In this document: positions 1 through 6,207 of the stretch, piece after piece
How the letters are laid out: each line of letters starts with the position of its first letter
Numbering within the stretch: position 1 is the first letter of the stretch
Origin: Prevotellaceae bacterium
GTDB lineage: Bacteria > Bacteroidota > Bacteroidia > Bacteroidales > UBA932
Length of the DNA: 7,456 nucleotides
Reading direction: 5' to 3'
NCBI GenBank assembly: GCA_031268055.1
Contig: JAIRXY010000283.1
Coordinates: 1 to 7,456, forward strand
Program-made: the position numbers and the translations under genes
Notes under the pieces: model-generated
What the model saw: the letters and a program-made list of their open reading frames with translations, nothing else
The model's database searches: none
What the model was told of the DNA's origin: nothing

Positions 1-2046
1 TCGTTCAACGACGGTTGGTTGTTCAAGAAGGGGCCTTTTGCCTCCGACAAGGTGCTGTTTGGAGATACCTTTGAAGGCGGCTGGAAGGCGGTGCAGCTAC
101 CCCACACGTGGAACGCCACCGACATGCAAACCGCCAAAAACGACTACTACGCCGGCGAAGCCTACTACCGCAAAACCTACACCCCCGATACGGCGCTCAA
201 GGACAAGCGCATCTTTCTGCGCTTTGGCGGCGTAGGCTCGGTGGCCGAAGTGTACGTCAACCGCAAGTACGCCGGCGGGCACAAGGGTGCATACGCCGCC
301 TTTGCCATCGAGATAACAGCGCTGCTAAAGCACGGTCAGGAAAATGAAATATTGGTAAAGGCCGATAACTCGCCAAGACCCGACGTGATACCCGTCAACA
401 ACACCCTCTTTGGGGTTTACGGCGGCATCTACCGGCCGGTGGAAATCATCACCACCGAGACGCTCAACGTTGCCGTTACCGACTTTGCCTCGCCGGGCGT
501 ATACATCAGCCAGCGGGAGGTTACCCGCAGCAGGGCGCTGGTGGAGGTAAAGATAAAGCTGGAGAACAAGCGACCAGCGGCGCAGAGCATCACGCTGAGA
601 ACTACCGTCTACGAGGCCAACGGAAAGGTAAAGGCGCAGCGCGAATCCACAGAAAAGGTGTTACCGCAGGGACGGCAGCTTTTTGCGCACCAGCTCTCAA
701 TCTCGCAGCCCCACCTGTGGCAGGGGCGCGAAGACCCGTACCTCTACAGGGTAGTGGTGCAGGCAATTGCGGGGAGCAAGGTGGTGGACGAGGTGGTGCA
801 GCCGTTAGGCTTGCGGCGCTTTGAGCTGAAAACCGGCGACGGCATGTACCTCAACGGAAAGAAAACCCCCATGTACGGCGTTTGCCGGCATCAGGACGTG
901 TGGGGCTACGGCAGCGCGCTCACAAGCGAGCAGCACAGCGCCGACCTCGACTTGATAAGGGAGATAGGCGCAACTACTATTCGGCTGGCGCACTACCAGC
1001 AGGCGGAGTACGTGTACGCCAAGTGCGACAGCATCGGCTTTATGGTCTGGGCCGAGATACCGTTCGTAAACAGGGTATCAACGCAGGAGGCCGACAACGC
1101 GCGGCTACAGCTGGTGGAGCTGGTGCGCCAAAACTACAACCACCCCTCCATCTACATCTGGGGGCTGCACAACGAGGTGTACACGCCATACCCCTACACC
1201 GTGGCGCTAACCTCGGAGCTGCACGACCTTGCCAAGAGCGAAGACCCCTACCGCTACACCGCGTCGGTGAACGGGCACAACGCCGTAAACCAACCCGCAA
1301 ACCTCAACGCCGACGTGCAGGGCATCAACCACTACTTCGGCTGGTACGGCGGCGAAATAGGCGACGTCAAGCCGTGGGTGGAGAAGGTAGAGCGAGACTA
1401 CCCCGAGCACAGGGTGATATTCTCCGAGTACGGCGCGGAGGCGAATATCTTCCAGCAGGAAGAAGTGGTAGGGGAGTATGGGCGATACTTTTCGCAGTTC
1501 TACCCCGAAACGTTTGCCACCAAGTTTCACGAGGTGCAGTGGGGCGTTATCGCCAAGCATCCCTACCTGCTGGCCTCCTACGTCTGGAACATGTTCGACT
1601 TTGCAACGCCTGCCTCGGCGCAGGGTGGAATTCCGGCGCGAAACATGAAGGGGCTGGTAACCTTTGACCGCAAGGTAAAAAAGGACCCTTTCTACTGGTA
1701 CAAGGCCAACTGGAGCCGCGAGCCGGTGCTCTACATCGCGCAGCGGCGCGCCGACAAGCGCGTTAACCGGACAACCTCCGTTACGGTGTACTCCAACGTG
1801 GGAGCGCCTACGCTGTACGTAAACAATACGCCGATAGAAAAATATGCGCAGGGAACAACGGCGGTGCACTACGTATTTGAAAATGTGACGCTAAAGGAAG
1901 GAAAAAACACCATCGAGGTAAAAGCTACGCAGGGCGGACAAGCTTACAGCGACAACATTGCGTGGACATACTCCGCTGATATACAGGAAAATACACCTGA
2001 GCAGAAGGCAAAAAGAACGGAAGAACACGTAGGAATTAAGAATTAA
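1..2046 (+). CDS. Glycoside hydrolase family 2 protein, beta-galactosidase-like (5' end missing)
   Basis: Retaining glycosidase, probably releasing a terminal beta-linked sugar such as galactose. The frame is open from base 1 and reads SFNDGWLFKKG, a typical GH2 beginning, so the true start lies upstream and the TTG at 19 is an internal Leu codon. Numbering residues from base 1 (681 visible): an N-terminal sugar-binding jelly roll (about 1-150, with LPHTWN and VYVN), an Ig-like sandwich (about 155-275), a TIM barrel (about 280-580) and a C-terminal beta domain resembling DUF4982 (about 595-665, with LYVNN and EGKNTIEV). The barrel holds GVCRHQD. Glu392 in WGLHNEV is the predicted acid/base and Glu476 in FSEYGAEA the predicted nucleophile; both are intact. 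Export cannot be judged without the N-terminus. The last residues are charged and end in a heptamer repeat that provides the stop. The adjacent fucosidase suggests joint attack on one glycan. Exact substrate is uncertain: beta-glucuronidase or beta-mannosidase activity is not excluded. Confidence 0.93.
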   Translation, partial: SFNDGWLFKKGPFASDKVLFGDTFEGGWKAVQLPHTWNATDMQTAKNDYYAGEAYYRKTYTPDTALKDKRIFLRFGGVGSVAEVYVNRKYAGGHKGAYAAFAIEITALLKHGQENEILVKADNSPRPDVIPVNNTLFGVYGGIYRPVEIITTETLNVAVTDFASPGVYISQREVTRSRALVEVKIKLENKRPAAQSITLRTTVYEANGKVKAQRESTEKVLPQGRQLFAHQLSISQPHLWQGREDPYLYRVVVQAIAGSKVVDEVVQPLGLRRFELKTGDGMYLNGKKTPMYGVCRHQDVWGYGSALTSEQHSADLDLIREIGATTIRLAHYQQAEYVYAKCDSIGFMVWAEIPFVNRVSTQEADNARLQLVELVRQNYNHPSIYIWGLHNEVYTPYPYTVALTSELHDLAKSEDPYRYTASVNGHNAVNQPANLNADVQGINHYFGWYGGEIGDVKPWVEKVERDYPEHRVIFSEYGAEANIFQQEEVVGEYGRYFSQFYPETFATKFHEVQWGVIAKHPYLLASYVWNMFDFATPASAQGGIPARNMKGLVTFDRKVKKDPFYWYKANWSREPVLYIAQRRADKRVNRTTSVTVYSNVGAPTLYVNNTPIEKYAQGTTAVHYVFENVTLKEGKNTIEVKATQGGQAYSDNIAWTYSADIQENTPEQKAKRTEEHVGIKN

Positions 2047-2057
2047 GAATTAAGAAT
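2033..2057. repeat. Tandem heptamer array GAATTAA, about 3.6 copies
   Basis: Perfect GAATTAA units lie at 2033-2039, 2040-2046 and 2047-2053, followed by a partial GAAT at 2054-2057. The array encodes the last residues of the GH2 protein (GIKN) and its TAA stop at 2044-2046, then runs into the short gap before the fucosidase. The unit carries stops in all three frames when repeated. Gain or loss of one unit would therefore leave the GH2 C-terminus unchanged and alter only the intercistronic spacing. A six-codon ATG...TAG mini-frame (2056-2076) starts at the array's end and stops two bases before the next gene's ATG; there is no evidence that it is translated. Confidence 0.9.
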
Positions 2058-2078
2058 GCTAAGCAACCAATATTAGTT

Positions 2079-3509
2079 ATGAGAGCCATTTTAATTACGC
2101 TATGCTGCCTCGTCATGCTACAGGGCAGCGCGCACGCAGCCGATTCCATCGCCCTGAAGCACGGCGCGCACCGCGCGGGCAAGCGCACCGACGCAGACAT
2201 GCAGCGGTGGCGCGAGCACGGTCTGGGGCAGTTTGTCCACTGGGGGGTTTACGCTATCCCCGGAGGGCATTGGGAGGGCAAGTACTATCCGGGCGCTGCC
2301 GAGTGGATACGCTCGTGGCGCGAAATGCCAAAGAAAGCGTACGATAACCTTTACAAGCAGTTCAACCCCACCGATTTCGACGCGCGGCGCTGGGCTAAGC
2401 AGGCAAAGGATATGGGCGCAAAGTACGTGATATTTACCACCAAGCACCATGACGGCTTTTGCCTGTGGCCAAGCAAGTACACCAAGTACACCGTTGCAGG
2501 CACGCCCTACAAGAGCGACATCGTAGGGCAAATCGTAAGCGCCTACACCGCCGAAGGCATTGACGTGCACCTCTACTTTTCCATCATCGACTGGAGCCAC
2601 AAAGGATACCGTTCGGCGCCGCCGCAAACACCCAAGGAGCGCGCCGCCTACGAAGAATTTAAGGCGTTCACCGCCAACCAGCTGGAGGAGCTCCTGACCG
2701 CCTACCCCGCCATCAAGGGGCTTTGGTTTGACGGGTCGTGGGATAAAGCTTGGGTAGAGCAGTCGCCGTGGGTAGATACGCTGGGGATGAAGCTCCGCGC
2801 CATGCACCCCGGCTTGATTATCGGGAGCCGCTTCCGCGCCGACGAGTACGGAAAGCGGCACTACGATACCAACGGAAACCTCATTGACGACTACGACCAG
2901 ACTTGGGAGCGCGACATTCCGGAGAGCATATCTGCGCTCAAGGGCAACGACTGGGATTGCGCCATGACCATCCCCGAAAACCAGTGGGGCTACCACTCCG
3001 AGTGGAAAGGCTACGTGAAAACATCCGCCGACCTGCTGGAGATGCTGGTAAGGTGCGTTGCAATGGATGGAAACCTTGTCGTCAACTTTGGCCCCGACGG
3101 GAGAGGGAGCATACGCCCCGAGGAGGCCGCCATTGCGCGGGAGATGGGCGAGTGGATGCAGGCCAACGGAGAGGCCATTTACGGAGCTTCGCACGCGGCG
3201 CTGAAGCAGCAAGGGTGGGGATACTTCACCAAAAAAGGCGATAAGCTCTACGCCGCTGTTTTCAACCGTCCGGTGAGCAACCTTCTCAGCATTGAATTTC
3301 CGCGGGATGCCGCCCTGCCCGTCAAGGCGTACTTCCTTGCCGACGGAAAGCCGGTAGAGATAGTAGACGCAGGGCGAAATAAGCGAAACAGCAGGCTCTA
3401 CAAGCTGGCCATACCGCCGGAGTACGTGGCCTCGAAGCCCTTTGTGATTGTGATAGAAACGCTGCAAAGCGCAGAGGCAGAAGAGGGCTACCAGCAGGCA
3501 AAGACGTAG
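2079..3509 (+). CDS. Secreted alpha-L-fucosidase, glycoside hydrolase family 29
   Basis: Removes alpha-linked L-fucose from glycans by a retaining mechanism, probably in the periplasm or outside the cell. The 476 residues match the usual family length. Residues 1 to about 21 form a signal peptide (basic MR, hydrophobic core, AHA-AD cleavage site) without a convincing lipobox. The catalytic barrel shows FVHWGVY (His54), KHHDGF (122-127, fucose-contacting motif) and GLWFDGSW, in which Asp218 is the predicted nucleophile. Glu277 in the WE pair is one candidate for the acid/base, but this residue varies in the family and I cannot assign it firmly. Residues from about 380 form a beta-rich C-terminal domain. 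The ATG is preferred because the signal peptide starts there; no Shine-Dalgarno is seen, as is normal in Bacteroidota. The gene lies 32 bases after the GH2 gene, so co-transcription is likely, and it ends before a strong terminator. Linkage preference (alpha-1,2, -1,3/4 or -1,6) cannot be read from the sequence. Confidence 0.95.
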   Translation: MRAILITLCCLVMLQGSAHAADSIALKHGAHRAGKRTDADMQRWREHGLGQFVHWGVYAIPGGHWEGKYYPGAAEWIRSWREMPKKAYDNLYKQFNPTDFDARRWAKQAKDMGAKYVIFTTKHHDGFCLWPSKYTKYTVAGTPYKSDIVGQIVSAYTAEGIDVHLYFSIIDWSHKGYRSAPPQTPKERAAYEEFKAFTANQLEELLTAYPAIKGLWFDGSWDKAWVEQSPWVDTLGMKLRAMHPGLIIGSRFRADEYGKRHYDTNGNLIDDYDQTWERDIPESISALKGNDWDCAMTIPENQWGYHSEWKGYVKTSADLLEMLVRCVAMDGNLVVNFGPDGRGSIRPEEAAIAREMGEWMQANGEAIYGASHAALKQQGWGYFTKKGDKLYAAVFNRPVSNLLSIEFPRDAALPVKAYFLADGKPVEIVDAGRNKRNSRLYKLAIPPEYVASKPFVIVIETLQSAEAEEGYQQAKT

Positions 3510-3539
3510 GCTGATGCGAGCCAAGGGGCGCGTAGCGTC

Positions 3540-3561
3540 GGCAAAACCTCAACTTTTTGCC
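3540..3561. other. Small inverted repeat after the fucosidase gene
   Basis: GGCAAAA at 3540-3546 is complementary to TTTTGCC at 3555-3561, giving a 7-base stem with an 8-base loop. It lies 30 bases after the fucosidase stop and directly before the main terminator hairpin. It might stabilise the 3' end of the mRNA or be incidental. Confidence 0.4.
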
Positions 3562-3563
3562 AC

Positions 3564-3604
3564 AAAAAAAACGGAATGACAACTTAAGTCTATTCCGTTT
3601 TTTT
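3564..3604. terminator. Intrinsic terminator, probably bidirectional
   Basis: An A-tract followed by CGGAAT (3564-3577) is the exact complement of ATTCCG followed by a T-tract (3592-3604): 13 paired bases around a 14-base loop, which can close further by GAC/GTC (3578-3580 with 3588-3590). On the + strand it ends the GH2-fucosidase unit with seven T. On the minus strand the eight A at 3564-3571 become the U-tract, so it can also end transcripts of the small gene at 3658-3894. The position between two convergent genes fits a shared terminator. Confidence 0.88.
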
Positions 3605-3657
3605 GCGTTGAAGGGCAAAACAGGCAGAAGCTTTACCCTTCGCTCCTCCTTCCCATG

Positions 3658-3894
3658 CTACTTTTGGCAAAAGTGAAGCGCCAAGTCTGCGTTGAATTTC
3701 GCCGTTGAGTCGGCCTTCGGCGTTGTGTCGGCATCGGTGACCGAGCTCATATTGAACTTCGCTGTCGAATCGGCTTTCGGCGTTGTGTCGGCTGCGACGA
3801 TGTTTGTTGCACAGGTTGTTGCTGTTGTTGTTTGCGTGCTCATCAGAGCAACGGCTACCGCTACCAAAGCGACAGGGAAAAAAATCTTCTTCAT
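3658..3894 (-). CDS. Small predicted secreted protein with two identical 14-residue repeats, function unknown
   Basis: I do not recognise this 78-residue protein. It begins with MKKIFFPVAL and a hydrophobic run to about residue 18, a convincing signal peptide, with cleavage likely near residues 25-35. The mature part is rich in Thr, Ala, Asp and Lys. It contains ADTTPKADSTAKFN twice (residues 35-48 and 55-68, period 20), joined by MSSVTD, and ends in ADLALHFCQK. Two Cys (28 and 76) flank the repeats; Cys28 does not sit in a good lipobox. There is no membrane segment beyond the signal and no enzyme motif. The two repeat copies differ at six codons, all synonymous, which argues that the protein is translated and conserved. 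The ATG lies behind an AT-rich leader without Shine-Dalgarno. A 15-base near-palindrome (3660-3674) overlaps the stop. The gene converges on the fucosidase gene and shares its terminator. It is probably periplasmic or surface-located, but that is inference. Confidence 0.72.
   Translation of the reverse strand: MKKIFFPVALVAVAVALMSTQTTTATTCATNIVAADTTPKADSTAKFNMSSVTDADTTPKADSTAKFNADLALHFCQK
3691..3792 (-). repeat. Two 42-base coding repeats inside the small secreted protein gene
   Basis: The copies lie at 3751-3792 (N-terminal) and 3691-3732 (C-terminal), separated by 18 bases. Both encode ADTTPKADSTAKFN. The first five codons of each copy are identical in DNA; six of the other nine codons differ, always at the third position and always by a transition. 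This is a duplication that has aged at silent sites while the peptide stayed identical. Confidence 0.93.
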
Positions 3895-4031
3895 AATAAA
3901 TAATTTTTTAGAGAATAAAATGATAAATCAATAGTTGCGTAAGCAATATGCGCCTACACCATACTATGATGCAACTCCCGTGCCGATACGCCCAAAAATC
4001 AGTAATGCTTTGATAGATAATGTATTATTGA

Positions 4032-4088
4032 TTTTCCACATGAAATGATTTTTGTAGAAAGCGTGGAAAAGTGTAGAAAATTTCCACA
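4032..4088. repeat. Cluster of DnaA-box-like motifs with 10-base periodicity
   Basis: TTTTCCACA at 4032-4040 fits the DnaA-box consensus TTWTNCACA. ATTTCCACA at 4080-4088 differs from it at one base. Between them are three tandem imperfect decamers (4052-4061, 4062-4071, 4072-4081) built on TGTAGAAAA/CGTGGAAAA. Read on the minus strand these give TTTTCCACG and TTTTCTACA, box-like motifs one helical turn apart. GTGGAAA (4063-4069) can also pair with TTTCCAC (4081-4087). A regulatory binding array or replication-related site is possible; such AT-rich words also occur by chance. Confidence 0.4.
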
Positions 4089-4150
4089 TTTTTTGCTCCT
4101 GTCATGCGGCAGCTTAAGCATTCCATTCCTTTGATTATGCTTCACGCAGG

Positions 4151-4245
4151 ATAAATTTGTGAAATGTATTTTCGCTTTTGCAATCCGCAATCCGTAGAGG
4201 AAGCAAACATTCACGGTGCAGCGTCCACAGATTACACAAATTTAT
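4151..4245. repeat. Perfect 11-base inverted repeat enclosing 73 bases
   Basis: ATAAATTTGTG at 4151-4161 is the exact reverse complement of CACAAATTTAT at 4235-4245. Inside it, GTGAAATGT (4159-4167) can pair with ACATTCAC (4208-4215) with one bulged base, and TTTGC (4177-4181) with GCAAA (4203-4207). Two tandem CAATCCG copies (4181-4194) lie in the apical part. The right arm is embedded in a stretch CCACAGATTACACAAATTT that resembles dispersed intergenic sequence of Bacteroidota, from memory only. This may be a folded RNA, or the remains of a mobile repeat. Confidence 0.45.
4181..4194 (+). repeat. Tandem pair of the heptamer CAATCCG
   Basis: CAATCCG occurs at 4181-4187 and directly again at 4188-4194. 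A third copy is at 4279-4285 and an inverted copy at 4289-4295. Four occurrences of a 7-base word within 115 bases is more than expected in AT-rich intergenic DNA. Confidence 0.6.
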
Positions 4246-4278
4246 GCAGATTTTGTCCGCATTATTCATGCTGTTTGG

Positions 4279-4295
4279 CAATCCGGGGCGGATTG
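4279..4295. repeat. Compact hairpin CAATCCG-GGG-CGGATTG
   Basis: CAATCCG (4279-4285) and CGGATTG (4289-4295) form a perfect 7-base stem with a GGG loop. It lies nine bases before a second hairpin at 4304-4329. No T-tract follows, so it does not look like an intrinsic terminator; a dispersed palindromic unit or part of a structured RNA fits better. Confidence 0.55.
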
Positions 4296-4303
4296 AATTT
4301 TGA

Positions 4304-4329
4304 TAGCCCGGCGTGAAACGTCGGAGCTA
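4304..4329. repeat. Hairpin resembling a dispersed intergenic palindrome
   Basis: The left arm TAGCCCGGCG (4304-4313) pairs with CGTCGGAGCTA (4319-4329) around a TGAAA loop: ten pairs including one G-T wobble, plus one bulged A (4325). Dispersed intergenic units of the form CCCGG-TGAAA-CCGGG occur in Bacteroidota genomes as far as I remember; membership here is inference. The wobble and bulge suggest either decay or conserved RNA pairing. Confidence 0.5.
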
Positions 4330-4543
4330 ATGAAACGCCCCCAACCTTCGCTGCTTTAATATAGCTTGGATATTTCAGCAGTGCGCACGGATTTTTTATG
4401 CAAAATCTGGTTTTTTCTCCGTAAAGAATTTTTCAAATCCTCAAAAACAATATTTCTCGAAAGAAATTTTGGTGATTCCATTTTTTAAGTTTTTTTAGCA
4501 AAATTATTCATGCAATGACGTGGGAATATCCAAATAGTTTAGC

Positions 4544-4551
4544 TATCTTTA
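4544..4551 (+). promoter_or_regulatory. Possible -7 element of the purH promoter (weak)
   Basis: TATCTTTA matches seven of eight positions of the Bacteroidota -7 consensus TAnnTTTG and would give a leader of roughly 70 bases before purH. No clear TTTG-type -33 element is seen about 20 bases upstream, so this is a weak call. Confidence 0.28.
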
Positions 4552-4624
4552 AAATTTGAAAAATACCCAAGTACGGGATGGTAATTCTCTATACATGTGT
4601 TAGTTATAAGTTGTAATTTAAGCA

Positions 4625-6151
4625 ATGCTTGATAACAGGAAGATTAAAAGCGCGCTTCTTTCGGTATTCTGCAAAGAGGGGCTTGACGAAGTAGTTCAAT
4701 ACCTTAGCAATAATGGCGTCAAAATATACTCAACAGGCGGAACGCTCAGCTTTATTGAAGAGCTTGGCGCGAGCGCGCAATCGGTCGAAAATCTCACCGG
4801 CTACCCCTCCATCCTTGGCGGACGCGTAAAAACCCTGCACCCAAAAGTGTTTGGCGGCATACTTGCCCGCCGCGATAACCCCGACGACAGCAAGCAGCTG
4901 GAGCAGTACGAAATTCCGGAGGTAGACTTGGTGATTGTTGACCTGTACCCGTTTGAGAAAACGCTATCTTCGGGCGCCTCCGACGCCGAAATAATCGAAA
5001 AAATAGATATTGGCGGGATTTCGCTAATCCGTGCGGCCGCAAAAAATTACAGCGACGTTGCCGTTGTTGCCTCGCGCCGCCAGTACGCCGAGCTCCTGTC
5101 CATGCTCAAGGAAAATAACGGCGGCACAACACTGGCTAACCGCAAACGCTTGGCAACGCAGGCTTTCGACGTGTCGAGCCACTACGATAGCGCTATCTTT
5201 TCTTACTTCAACCGGAGCGAGCGCATTCTTTCCTTTAAGCAAAGTCTGCACGGCGCTACGGTGCTACGCTACGGCGAAAACCCACACCAAAAAGCAGTAT
5301 TTTACGGCAACTTTGCCAGCACATTCGAGCAGCTGCACGGCAAGGAAATCTCGTACAACAACCTGCTTGATATTGACGCTGCGGTGAGGCTCATTCGCGA
5401 TTTTGACGAGCCTACGTTTGCCATTCTCAAGCACAACAACGCCTGCGGCGCGGCTTCGCGCCCAGCGCTGCTACAGGCGTGGACGGCGGCGCTGGCCGGC
5501 GATCCGGTGTCGGCATTTGGCGGCGTGCTGGTGTGCAACCGCGAGCTGGATAGCGCAACCGCCGAGGAGGTAAGCAAACTCTTCTGCGAGGTGGTGATAG
5601 CCCCCGCGTACAGCGACGAGGGGTTGGCCATTTTGAAGCAAAAGAAAAACCGCATTATCCTTGCGAGCAAGCCATTTGAGCCGCCGATGATGCAGAGCCG
5701 CACGCTGCTCAACGGCATGGTGATGCAGGAGCAAGACCTGTGGGTGGAGACGGAGAAGAACATGACCTTTGTAACAACGGCAAGGCCTACCGCCGAGCAG
5801 GTGCAGGATTTGATTTTTGCCAACAAGCTGGTGAAGCACTCCAAATCGAACGCCATCGTGCTGGCCAAAGACCGCCAGCTTGTCGCCAGCGGAGTAGGGC
5901 AAACCTCTCGCGTGGACGCGCTGCGCCACGCTATCGAGAAGGCCGCCTCGTTTGGCTTTTCGCTGCAAGGCGCGGTGATGGCCTCCGACGCATTTTTCCC
6001 CTTCCCCGACTGCGTGGAAATTGCGCATAAGGCCGGCATTGCTGCGGTTATTCATCCGGGCGGGTCGGTGAACGACCAGAAAAGCGTTGACTACTGCAAC
6101 GCAAACGGCGTTGCAATGGTAACCACGGGGGTAAGGCATTTTAAGCATTAG
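4625..6151 (+). CDS. purH: Bifunctional AICAR transformylase / IMP cyclohydrolase
   Basis: Catalyses the last two steps of IMP synthesis in the cytoplasm: formyl transfer from 10-formyl-tetrahydrofolate to AICAR, then closure of FAICAR to IMP. At 508 residues it has the normal full length. The N-terminal cyclohydrolase (MGS-like) domain, about residues 1-195, shows STGGT (36-40), GGRVKTLHPK (65-74), DLYPF (106-110) and EKIDIGGISLIRAAAKNY. The transformylase domain, about 200-508, shows RYGENPHQ (215-222), SYNNLLDIDAA, the catalytic Lys269-His270 in KHNNACG, DPVSAFGG (293-300), KHSKSNA (404-410), SDAFFPFPD (454-462) and the terminal TGVRHFKH. The HPGGSVND segment has Asn where many family members have Arg; I attach no functional meaning to this. 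The ATG is supported by the family's normal N-terminus; no Shine-Dalgarno is visible. mreB follows after 56 bases in the same direction, so both may share a transcript. Confidence 0.98.
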   Translation: MLDNRKIKSALLSVFCKEGLDEVVQYLSNNGVKIYSTGGTLSFIEELGASAQSVENLTGYPSILGGRVKTLHPKVFGGILARRDNPDDSKQLEQYEIPEVDLVIVDLYPFEKTLSSGASDAEIIEKIDIGGISLIRAAAKNYSDVAVVASRRQYAELLSMLKENNGGTTLANRKRLATQAFDVSSHYDSAIFSYFNRSERILSFKQSLHGATVLRYGENPHQKAVFYGNFASTFEQLHGKEISYNNLLDIDAAVRLIRDFDEPTFAILKHNNACGAASRPALLQAWTAALAGDPVSAFGGVLVCNRELDSATAEEVSKLFCEVVIAPAYSDEGLAILKQKKNRIILASKPFEPPMMQSRTLLNGMVMQEQDLWVETEKNMTFVTTARPTAEQVQDLIFANKLVKHSKSNAIVLAKDRQLVASGVGQTSRVDALRHAIEKAASFGFSLQGAVMASDAFFPFPDCVEIAHKAGIAAVIHPGGSVNDQKSVDYCNANGVAMVTTGVRHFKH

Positions 6152-6207
6152 CGCGCTATTGTGTAGTATGCAGAATTTATAAATTAGTAAATATCGTAAC
6201 TCGTAGA

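Larger units (their letters stand above)
3895..4624. other. Intergenic region of about 730 bases between divergent genes, no convincing CDS
   Basis: This stretch separates the minus-strand small protein gene from purH on the plus strand, so it should hold the promoters of both. It is AT-rich, especially at 4380-4624. A 71-codon minus-strand frame (3999-4214) has no signal, domain or codon pattern supporting it. The region does hold structure, listed separately: a DnaA-box-like cluster (4032-4088), a widely spaced inverted repeat (4151-4245), CAATCCG repeats and two compact hairpins (4279-4329). An 11-base direct repeat ATTATTCATGC occurs at 4261-4271 and 4503-4513. I see no tRNA and no match to a riboswitch core such as the ZTP type sometimes found before purine genes. 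From about 4340 to 4540 I see only AT-rich DNA. Confidence 0.75.

Noticed and set aside
19..21. TTG as start codon of the GH2 gene
   Set aside because: The frame stays open upstream and reads SFNDGW, a normal GH2 beginning; the gene is simply cut by the window edge.
2118..3524. A 468-codon open frame antisense to the fucosidase gene
   Set aside because: It mirrors the fucosidase codons in a GC-biased gene, has no recognisable domain, and the plus-strand frame carries clear GH29 motifs and a signal peptide.
3692..3934. An 80-codon plus-strand frame opposite the small secreted protein
   Set aside because: It is antisense to a frame with a better signal peptide and synonymous-only repeat divergence.
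3999..4214. A 71-codon minus-strand frame as a small gene
   Set aside because: It covers the DnaA-like repeats and the left inverted-repeat arm, has no domain, signal or supportive codon pattern, and its odd composition follows from the AT-rich repeats.
4340..4624. A purine-pathway riboswitch (ZTP or guanine type) in the purH leader
   Set aside because: I looked for the conserved core sequences of these riboswitches and saw none; the leader is plain AT-rich DNA.
6152..6207. A separate promoter or terminator between purH and mreB
   Set aside because: The 56-base gap has no hairpin with a T-tract and no clear TAnnTTTG element, so I make no call.
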